Shown in pieces: positions 37,589 to 48,328 of a stretch of DNA of 64,000 bases (within the stretch, counting starts at the first letter, position 1; the number at the start of each line of letters is the position of its first letter). The stretch lies in assembly GCA_012517855.1 (NCBI GenBank), contig JAAYUD010000104.1, positions 1 to 64,000 on the forward strand, given 5' to 3'. The notes beneath the pieces were generated by a model. That model was not told the origin of the DNA. It did no database searches and saw only the letters and a list, made by a program, of their open reading frames with translations. A program made the position numbers and the translations under genes. The stretch is from Bacteroidales bacterium (GTDB lineage Bacteria; Bacteroidota; Bacteroidia; Bacteroidales; Bacteroidaceae).

Positions 37589-37770
37589 AGTGCATCTGTT
37601 CGCTGAGAATCAATGCATTGCAGTTTTTCATATAAGCGCATTGATAATGAAGCATATAGGTGATTACTGAAGACCTGCGTGAGAGATGTTCTTCCAGATG
37701 CCTAATTTCTATTTTGCGAGATGCACACTCCAACTATTTAAATAGAGTAAGACAACATCTATGTGGCTGT

Positions 37771-37971
37771 TTATAAAGTCTTTTTTTCTGCAAAACAGGT
37801 AAATATTATTTGAGCTCGGGATAAGAACTCAAGTATATCGTTCCGAACGCGACGATCTATTTCAACAAAATCATGTTGCAATTTGCGCGCTCTACATTCG
37901 CATGTCTCCGCCATGGTGGTATTGTAACGAAAGTCGTAGTGCTCTGCCAAAAGATCTTTTAACCGCTCCAT
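37771..37971 (-). pseudogene. Fragment resembling VirE/primase-like island protein
   Basis: A 66-residue frame beginning MERLKDLLAEHYDFRYNTT. It resembles the segment 'FL..YxFRYN...TEFR...F.P' preceding the P-loop domain of VirE-like proteins in Bacteroides. The frame ends without any ATPase domain. Its order relative to the 37301-37588 fragment is reversed from the usual architecture, so the two may come from different genes or a rearrangement. Confidence 0.35.
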
Positions 37972-38060
37972 GGTACCCTTTAAAAGGGTGAAATCTATAA
38001 AACATGCTGATGAAAGTTAGTGCATATCAGGAAGATTTTATGCTTTGTTCTTAGAAGAAT

Positions 38061-38150
38061 GTCGTTCCACATATGTGATTCGATCAACTCACATATGTGA
38101 GTCGATCGTTCCATATATGTGAGTTGATCGAATCACATATGTGGAACGAC
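38061..38150. repeat. Palindrome array of four units within a 90-bp palindrome
   Basis: Four 18-bp units (38064-38081, 38086-38103, 38108-38125, 38130-38147) are separated by three identical GATC spacers, giving an exact 22-bp pitch. The cores are CACATATGTG or CATATATGTG; unit 2 is AACTCACATATGTGAGTC. Units 1 and 4 are exact inverted copies, and the outer 36 bases on each side are perfectly complementary. The whole block is therefore also one large palindrome centred on the middle GATC (38105.5). Confidence 0.9.
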
Positions 38151-38840
38151 AAAATATTAATGAGCCGACAAAAACACCTTAAATACAACAATCCTAATTC
38201 AATAAGATATGTACAAAACACCTTTTTCCAGATAAAAAGAACCGGAGCTCTTCCATACATAAATGGTAAGCAAGGGAGTCATTACCTACGGCCAATTGAA
38301 AAATGAGTTGGAATATGCTTCATCGAGTGACATATCAAAGTGTTGTACAGTGGAGAATATCCTCTCTGGCGAGAAGATCCGCGCAACAGCGGCATTTATA
38401 TTCCCGTACTTGGGAGCTTCCACACGATGCACGCACCACACATATTGAGAGACGACTTAAGCGGTTGATATACAGAGCGAATGATTCGTATTTCGCAATA
38501 TATTAATAATGAGAAAGATAACGTACTTTTGAATGCCCCATAAACAGATCGTCTTACTATATATTACTCATATTCAATAAGATAATGTGACAGGAAGTAC
38601 TGGAACATCAAGAGACTGCAGAGCCACCATCCAACCTGAATAGTTCATACTTGAGTTCGGCATAAGCAGAAAGGTAAAAAGCTATTCAAATAGATAAAGG
38701 TGCTGTGCCGGAGAGTGAAATAATAACGAATCTTGTATTGTTCCATTTTAATCATCGCGCAGTCTGTGTCTTTGAAAACAAACCTAAAATAAAACTCTTA
38801 TCGGATATGAAGCCGTTGAGACAAATCAATTCGCCTTCTT

Positions 38841-39143
38841 TTGATTTCTTATCCCGAACTCAAGTATACATTCAACACTACCACACAAAGACTTATACAT
38901 CAAGGAGCATCGGTCGAATTGTCCTATTTGGAAAACGAGAGACTGAAACGTTTATGTATCAATCAAGATAAAGTAGTAGAAATAGGAAATATACTGAAAG
39001 AACTCTGGCACGACAACAGCTCTTACAATCGCAACAGTTTGGATATATTTATTCACAAACTAAGAAAACTCTTGTCCGACGACAAAAGAATAAGAATACT
39101 GAATATGAAAGATGTAGGATATAAGCTCACTGTAAATATTTGA
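38841..39143 (+). pseudogene. Remnant DNA-binding domain of an OmpR/RprY-type response regulator
   Basis: Residues from FNTTTQRLIHQGASVELSYL through LWHDNSSYNRNSLDIFIHKL to ILNMKDVGYKLTV follow the winged-helix Trans_reg_C pattern (F-x-x-x-x-x-x-L, L-T/S-x-x-E, S-x-D-x-x-I-x-x-L-R-K, G-x-G-Y-x-L). The receiver domain with its phosphorylated Asp is absent: upstream sequence is broken by stops in this frame. It lies 80 bases from the 3' end of the GH2 gene and may be a decayed regulator of the neighbouring locus. Confidence 0.6.
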
Positions 39144-39222
39144 TTGTAACCCCATTTAAAGTAAACGTGGCCGCGCGATATTATTATACGAACGACCACG
39201 TGTACTTCCATATAAAAAAGAC

Positions 39223-42321
<3,099 letters not shown>

Positions 42322-42339
42322 CTATTGCCGTTAAGTATT

Positions 42340-43746
42340 TTATTTGACAAAAGCATATTTGAATCCCTTAATCTTATTCCATGCTCCCCGCGTAAAATCA
42401 GGAATAGTTACAGGAGCCGAATTGTTTTCTATAGAAATTCTGGACAATTCGCTGATACAACACCATTCGGCCAAATCGTACACATCCATATCCAACGGAA
42501 GACCGTTTCTCAAACAATAAATTAAACGATAATTCAAGATATAATCCATTCCCCCGTGTCCGCCGACTTTCTTAGCAGTCGTTTCTAATTGTTTCATAAA
42601 ATCAGGTTCGTATTTTTTCAATAAAAGGTCTCTTACACTGTCGGGAATCGATTCATACAATTCCAAATTTTGGTAATTGACAGAACTTCTCGATTTCAAT
42701 AATCCTTGGCGAAAACAAAATTGTTCTACCGGATATTTGGATGCATATCCATCCGTACCGACGACTTGATACATTCTACTATATGGACGAGGCGTTAGTA
42801 CATCGTGCTCGATCAACATAGTTTTTTCATTCGCCGTATGTATCAAAGTAGAAGTTTCGTCTCCCGCTTGAAAATCTTTCACAGTTTCTCCCGTTGTTCT
42901 TTTAATATATGCCGGACCGTTGACAGCTTTCGTATCCATTGATACAAGATAAGTCATTCTGTCTCCGCGATGAATATTCAATAATTGACAATTCGGTCCG
43001 ATACCATGAGTCGGATACAAATCCCCACGATGAGTTCGATTGAAATCCATACGCCAATTATTCCAATACAATCCCCATATTTCATCCAAGTTGTGCATAT
43101 AAGAACCTTCTGTATGAAGAATCTCACCGAACAATCCGTGTTGTGCCATATTGAGCGTTGTCGCTTCGAAAAAGTCGTAAACACAATTCTCCAACATCAT
43201 ACAATGTTTGCGAGTTTTTTCGGAAGTATTGATAAGTTCCCATATTTCTTTCATTGATGTAGCTGCAGGTACCTCTATCGCCACATTCTTACTATGTTCC
43301 ATAGCATAAAGAGCTATAGGAGTATGATGCTTCCAATCCGTTATTACATAAACAAGATCTATATCGTTTCGATTACATAATCTTTTCCATGCATTTTCGT
43401 CACCGCTATAAGCCGCCGCTCTCGGCAATCCAGCGTTTTCAAGACGTTTTTGTGCTTCTTCCACACTGTCCGGACGCAAATCGCATAAAGCCACAATTTT
43501 CACACCCGGCACATGCGATATCACATCAATAGTTGTAGAGCCACGCATACCGAGTCCTATGACACCGATACGGACTACATTCATTTTCGGTGTTGTCAAA
43601 TTAAGAACATCTCTTTGTCCGGCCGGACGAACGGGCACGGAAACTCGAATTGGAACTATCTTAGAACTTGTTTTTCTCTGTGCATAAGTTATTTGAGTTG
43701 ATAGCAGACTCAAACCGATCAATAATGTTACAAAAATTTTACGCAT
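42340..43746 (-). CDS. GH109-type Gfo/Idh/MocA family protein, exported
   Basis: A 468-residue protein with a signal peptide (MRKIFVTLLIGLSLLSTQITYAQ). The NAD-binding Rossmann loop GVIGLGMRG is at residues 61-69. Segments EVPAATSMKEIWEL, LENCVYDFFEATTL and THGIGPNCQLLNIHRGDR match the GH109 family, whose characterised members hydrolyse terminal alpha-N-acetylgalactosamine through an NAD-assisted oxidation-elimination route. Related GH109 proteins have other or unknown activities, so the sugar is not certain. It is co-transcribed with GH2 and the lyase-like gene. Confidence 0.82.
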   Translation of the reverse strand: MRKIFVTLLIGLSLLSTQITYAQRKTSSKIVPIRVSVPVRPAGQRDVLNLTTPKMNVVRIGVIGLGMRGSTTIDVISHVPGVKIVALCDLRPDSVEEAQKRLENAGLPRAAAYSGDENAWKRLCNRNDIDLVYVITDWKHHTPIALYAMEHSKNVAIEVPAATSMKEIWELINTSEKTRKHCMMLENCVYDFFEATTLNMAQHGLFGEILHTEGSYMHNLDEIWGLYWNNWRMDFNRTHRGDLYPTHGIGPNCQLLNIHRGDRMTYLVSMDTKAVNGPAYIKRTTGETVKDFQAGDETSTLIHTANEKTMLIEHDVLTPRPYSRMYQVVGTDGYASKYPVEQFCFRQGLLKSRSSVNYQNLELYESIPDSVRDLLLKKYEPDFMKQLETTAKKVGGHGGMDYILNYRLIYCLRNGLPLDMDVYDLAEWCCISELSRISIENNSAPVTIPDFTRGAWNKIKGFKYAFVK

Positions 43747-43767
43747 AATAAATCTTATATTAAGTTT

Positions 43768-46700
43768 TTAATTGGATCCTTTAAACGTCAACGGTATGTA
43801 AAAATGAGAGCCTATGGAAAAATCGCGTTCATAACCGGCATCGTAATCATCCATATCTTTCCAGCCACGTATTACCGAACAATCTCCCAAATTAAGACGA
43901 TAGATATGATCGGATTGTAATACGACCGATTCGATGGGATAAACTGCATTATATTTAAGCAAAAAAGGAGTATCCTTTATATCGTCGTTATTTATATAAA
44001 TATAATTACCTTTCAATTGATCGACATCTATTCGCTCATCCGTTTTTATTGTAATATAATTTATATTCGAAAGTTTGTTTGTAGCGTCCGTAACGATTCC
44101 CGTGATTCTATTTTTGCAAACAGAACCACCTATCGACGTGCCGTCGTTTACATATTTCAATATATAATGTCCGCTTGCATTTTGGGAATAGACCCCCAAA
44201 AAACCGCAAAAGTCGAATTTATCATCTATCCGATATGTCTTTTCTCGATTCAGTGCATTTACTATATAATCGGTCCTACCATTTGCCAATTTAATTCGGA
44301 CGGCTCTAATTGTCGTACTATCAGCAATACATCCGTTTACAGTAACGGGAACAAGATTTGACGAAATTATTTTACTATTTGTGTTATACGGCTCAATAAT
44401 GGAAGTAAATAATGTTGTTCCCGTACTTGGAACTTGCAATATAGGAACCCATAAAGGATTGTTACTATTATTAGTGGGAGGGACCGCCTCTCCCACTTGT
44501 ATTTTTTTATAATTACCTAACATCGTAATCTTTAAATGTATGTTAGTTTTTGCGCGAATTCCTTTCGAATATCTGTTCCATGTATCCAAAATATTCCAAT
44601 CTATACCGAATCTATCATTGTTTATAGTGGCGGATCGAACGTCTCTTAACGTATGCTTGTTATATGTAACAGTCGATACAGGATCGAACGAAACATTTTC
44701 ATACTTTGTAGAAAGAGCATCTACTTCCGCCGTATGGAAATTATAACTATAATGGCGTGGACTGTTTACAAAAAAGAAGTCTGCTATATAAGAATCTTTG
44801 TCATCTATCCGAATAAGCGCCGTAGTACGTTCATATCGTTTTGCATATCGAATATTACTGTTTTGAACTCCGTCCGCGCTCACATGCATAAACTGAATTT
44901 CCTTAGAATCGTCAAAATGAAGAGGTTTACCATAACAAACGATATGTCCTCTATAACCTAAATCGTCGAAACTAACGGTATTATGAGCAGGTGTCGATTT
45001 GTCCCACTGCTGCTCAGGATTCAAATCCCCGCCCAATGTATTCGGATAACCGAAATCGGGCATCAAATCCATATCATAACCTATATATCCAAGATTTAAA
45101 GGATCGGCGTGATTATGACTTGCCGACCTTGCTCCATAAAACATCCATAATGCACGTTGAGTCGTTTTCGATCGGCTGTTCTTAGTATTTCCATCTCGAA
45201 GAATTCCCAATCCATACGCTGTAAAATTGTTAGAATGTAAATGAAATTCACCATATCGATCGATTACTTTCTTAATCTCCTTTTTTATAGCTTCCGGAGT
45301 TTTAGTAAAAATATCAGCATGAACGTCATTCAATTCCCCATTTTTAAGCATAAATACGGCTTGTGCCAATTCAACCGTTTTATATTTTTCATAAGCAAGT
45401 ATTACATTATCGGGATTTAAAATAGCATAATCCGGATTTCCCGCAAATCCGGGAGCTCCGGTAAGAGCTGTATCACCAATATGAGGTACAAAATAATCAG
45501 TCAATAAATATGGATAGTTTGTTTTAAATAATTTTTCAAAACGTGGATTGTGATAAAGATTGAAATCAATTCCACCATTTAACATTTTCCTCTCAGGAAT
45601 TTTATACCCATCCAATATTTTAGCAACGACCGACCAATTTGCCAACCAACCTGCATTATAAGCAATCGACACTTCATCTCCCTGTCCATCACGGCTAATA
45701 CGATTGACAATATATCGCAAAGTACTACCTCCGTCACGTTTTTCCTTATTATTCCAATCGCTATTACCATTTTTATAAACGATATTCAACCATTGAAGCG
45801 TTTCGGGATTATGATCCATAACGACCGCAGCCAAAGCTAAAGAAGATTGTTGCATCCCCGGATTTCCTTGCAAATCGCCATTTGTAAAAGCCTTGGCAAC
45901 TTCTTCCAATACACCTTTTTCAAAATTAATTTTAATTCGTTGAGAATTACCTTTATACGCCTTTCCTGACTTTTTAACAAGTATTTTCCGAGCCTTCGCC
46001 GAAATTCCATTTATATACGGAAAAATAGCATCATACGCAAACATAATATCTTTTATCAATCCATTTTCCCAAATACTACCCACTATCCGTCCTGCTGAGA
46101 TATTCGTATGCCATTTAAAACCATTATTGGGAAATCCGAAATAGCCGTTACGAGGAAAGGCAGACACATATAATTGAGGATACAAATCGGCTATCCTATC
46201 CAACATTACAATGGCTGCATCCGCATAAACTTGTGATTTTTTTCGCTCTTCAGAATTATTAGAATAACGCGTCAACATACATGCCATCGAAAAATCATGT
46301 AACATCGGCACGATACGCTCATACCATAAAGCCCAATGGGCATAATAGGCTACGTAAGTATACGGATCTCCATATTTTTCTTTATCCGAAGGATTAAAAC
46401 AATAACCCATACCGCCGTCCACTCCCCATTGAGAATCGGTCGTAATTCTCTGAATAGTCGAATCCGAAGCTCCTGCAGCTTTTAAATCTTTCAGTTGCTT
46501 GGTCGTTAATCCTTTTATCGTATAAAGATTAATCAAATTACCTTTTTCCCCTTTTCGTAGTAAAGCATCGTTATGTCGACGAGCCTTTTCAAAATTGAAT
46601 GTACCATCTCTTTCCAATCCGCCTTCGTAATACGCTTTGAAGTCGTTTGTTGGAAAAGTAAGATGACAATTAGGGCACGTAAGCTTCCAATCGACTTTAT

Positions 46701-47094
46701 TTTTATTATATAAATAAGAGTAGTTCCCATATTTATTGATGGCCGTGCCACAGACCAAACATCCTTCCAACGAATGAACTGCATAAGCACGCGGTACCTC
46801 CTGAGAAGGAATCATCGACCATAACGAACCGTAATCGTTATGATAGTCGTCCAACCATTTATCGGCACGTTTCACTATATTATCTTTCTCTTTTCTGGCC
46901 CATGCATATTTCTGAATATTTTCGGCAGCATTACGCACTTTTATTTCCGTAAAATATGAAGAACATTTCTTTAAAGGACCTTCCGCTCTTACCATAACAG
47001 GAAGGAATAACAAACAAATCATCAATAATCCATTAAAAAACAAAAGATTATGCGCTATATATATTTTCCCTTTTATTATTTTTTTCTGTATCAT
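43768..47094 (-). CDS. Heparinase II/III-type polysaccharide lyase, very long form
   Basis: A 1108-residue exported protein (hydrophobic segment about residues 15-36). The middle is an alpha-toroid typical of uronic-acid lyases, followed by the heparinase II/III-like beta-sandwich signature SASHNHADPLNLGYIGYDMD, in which His and the nearby tyrosines are catalytic or metal-linked in relatives. Near the N-terminus two CxxC pairs (C112/C115 and C140/C143) could form a zinc ribbon, an addition I do not know from standard members. The C-terminal ~250 residues are an extra region without recognised motif. It should cleave a uronate-containing polysaccharide by beta-elimination; the substrate is unknown. 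Confidence 0.75.
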   Translation of the reverse strand: MIQKKIIKGKIYIAHNLLFFNGLLMICLLFLPVMVRAEGPLKKCSSYFTEIKVRNAAENIQKYAWARKEKDNIVKRADKWLDDYHNDYGSLWSMIPSQEVPRAYAVHSLEGCLVCGTAINKYGNYSYLYNKNKVDWKLTCPNCHLTFPTNDFKAYYEGGLERDGTFNFEKARRHNDALLRKGEKGNLINLYTIKGLTTKQLKDLKAAGASDSTIQRITTDSQWGVDGGMGYCFNPSDKEKYGDPYTYVAYYAHWALWYERIVPMLHDFSMACMLTRYSNNSEERKKSQVYADAAIVMLDRIADLYPQLYVSAFPRNGYFGFPNNGFKWHTNISAGRIVGSIWENGLIKDIMFAYDAIFPYINGISAKARKILVKKSGKAYKGNSQRIKINFEKGVLEEVAKAFTNGDLQGNPGMQQSSLALAAVVMDHNPETLQWLNIVYKNGNSDWNNKEKRDGGSTLRYIVNRISRDGQGDEVSIAYNAGWLANWSVVAKILDGYKIPERKMLNGGIDFNLYHNPRFEKLFKTNYPYLLTDYFVPHIGDTALTGAPGFAGNPDYAILNPDNVILAYEKYKTVELAQAVFMLKNGELNDVHADIFTKTPEAIKKEIKKVIDRYGEFHLHSNNFTAYGLGILRDGNTKNSRSKTTQRALWMFYGARSASHNHADPLNLGYIGYDMDLMPDFGYPNTLGGDLNPEQQWDKSTPAHNTVSFDDLGYRGHIVCYGKPLHFDDSKEIQFMHVSADGVQNSNIRYAKRYERTTALIRIDDKDSYIADFFFVNSPRHYSYNFHTAEVDALSTKYENVSFDPVSTVTYNKHTLRDVRSATINNDRFGIDWNILDTWNRYSKGIRAKTNIHLKITMLGNYKKIQVGEAVPPTNNSNNPLWVPILQVPSTGTTLFTSIIEPYNTNSKIISSNLVPVTVNGCIADSTTIRAVRIKLANGRTDYIVNALNREKTYRIDDKFDFCGFLGVYSQNASGHYILKYVNDGTSIGGSVCKNRITGIVTDATNKLSNINYITIKTDERIDVDQLKGNYIYINNDDIKDTPFLLKYNAVYPIESVVLQSDHIYRLNLGDCSVIRGWKDMDDYDAGYERDFSIGSHFYIPLTFKGSN

Positions 47095-47145
47095 TGTTAC
47101 TCCTTCCGTTCTATCACACTATTCTATTATATACTATCACATTTA

Positions 47146-48327
47146 TTACATTCCGGCTTTCTTTTCGGCCATAATACTTTTTACTCTATCCAATACTTTT
47201 TGATTGACTTCGAGCAAATGCTGTACAGTTCCAGCTTTATACCAATCAAGAATACGATCTTGACTATAAAAAGGTTCGCCGAAATTGCCGTTCTCCAATA
47301 AAGCGGCCACATTTATAAATGAATCATCCTGTTTTCCTGAGGTAATTAACTCTGCACGAAGAAAATTAAAATCTCTAATTTGTTCATCCAATCTCTTTAA
47401 GTACATCTGGGGATGATAATTCGAGACATCTTGGCTTTTGAGTATTTCTTTCACATATTTACCGCTTGCCCCATCATGATTAGGCCCGTCTTTTCCCAAA
47501 AGTCCAGCAATGGTAGGAGCGATATCCGTTTGTTCAAAGTATGAAAACTCCCTACCTTGTGCAATATTCGCTCCCACAAAAAGTAACGGTGTACGCCAAC
47601 ATTCTTTATTATATAAAGAATGCCATCCCGTTTTATTTTCTCCATGATCACCCGTAATTATCAGAACAGTACTATCAAACAAATTTTCTTTTTTAAGAAA
47701 AAAAACAAATTTTCCCAATAACTTATCTGCATTTTCTATAGCCTTCACATAAGGTGAATCTTTACCGAAAATATTTCTAAAATACGGTTTATCGGGAGTA
47801 CTTTGAGATATTTCAAACCCTCTCGTCCCTGGAGCTTGAAGATGAATTCTCATGAATACGGGATGCTGATCTTGCAAAATACGAATAGATACATTAACCA
47901 CATCTGCATCCGACATCGTTACATCTTGAATAGCCGTAGAAAAGCCACGGCTCAAACTTCTATAATCAATAGCATTAACCACTAATGCTGTTTGTTCTTT
48001 CGGGAACAGCTCTTGTACCATTTTGTTTTTCGGACTGAGAAAAAGCGTTCCTTGTTGAATAAGCGGATTAGGAAACGAACAAGTGTTATATTCACTATAA
48101 GACCCTACTGTAGGGTGATGAGGTACAATGACATAAGATTCCGGAATATAAGTTCCCTTTTTAATCAATTCATTAAACGTGGGCATATTCAATTTGGAAG
48201 GAGCTTCTATACTGATTCCGTCAATAATAAATAATATAACCCTTTTTACCGATGCTTGTTGTGCTACCGATGACAAACTAATACTACACATCAATACAAT
48301 TGATAATAAAAAACTTTTTATTTTCAT
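47146..48327 (-). CDS. Alkaline-phosphatase-superfamily hydrolase, not a classical sulfatase
   Basis: A 393-residue exported enzyme (signal about residues 1-22). Metal-binding segments are visible: RVILFIIDGIS (first Asp), ITGDHGENKTGWHS (Asp-His and a later His) and TDIAPTIAGLLG. The formylglycine motif C/S-x-P-S-R of sulfatases is absent; the nucleophile region reads VPHHPTVGSYSEYNTCS, so Thr or Ser is the likely nucleophile, as in phosphodiesterases and phosphonate hydrolases. It may remove a phosphate- or phosphodiester-linked decoration from the glycan. It lies between the lyase and the calcium-loop protein in the operon. Confidence 0.75.
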   Translation of the reverse strand: MKIKSFLLSIVLMCSISLSSVAQQASVKRVILFIIDGISIEAPSKLNMPTFNELIKKGTYIPESYVIVPHHPTVGSYSEYNTCSFPNPLIQQGTLFLSPKNKMVQELFPKEQTALVVNAIDYRSLSRGFSTAIQDVTMSDADVVNVSIRILQDQHPVFMRIHLQAPGTRGFEISQSTPDKPYFRNIFGKDSPYVKAIENADKLLGKFVFFLKKENLFDSTVLIITGDHGENKTGWHSLYNKECWRTPLLFVGANIAQGREFSYFEQTDIAPTIAGLLGKDGPNHDGASGKYVKEILKSQDVSNYHPQMYLKRLDEQIRDFNFLRAELITSGKQDDSFINVAALLENGNFGEPFYSQDRILDWYKAGTVQHLLEVNQKVLDRVKSIMAEKKAGM

Positions 48328-48328
48328 A

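Larger units (their letters stand above)
36979..39222. other. Degenerate mobile-element scar between tRNA-Met and the polysaccharide locus
   Basis: About 2.2 kb without an intact gene. Readable fragments, each listed separately, are a tyrosine-recombinase C-terminus (37055-37249), two VirE/primase-like pieces (37301-37588 and 37771-37971), a palindrome array (38064-38147) and a response-regulator DNA-binding domain (38841-39143). Stretches between them, such as 38150-38840, contain only short overlapping frames. Confidence 0.65.

Noticed and set aside
38061-38150. CRISPR-like regular array
   Set aside because: The repeated parts are palindromes with 4-base spacers; there are no unique spacers of 25-40 bases and no cas genes.
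47146-48327. Sulfatase assignment
   Set aside because: The formylglycine motif C/S-x-P-S-R is absent.
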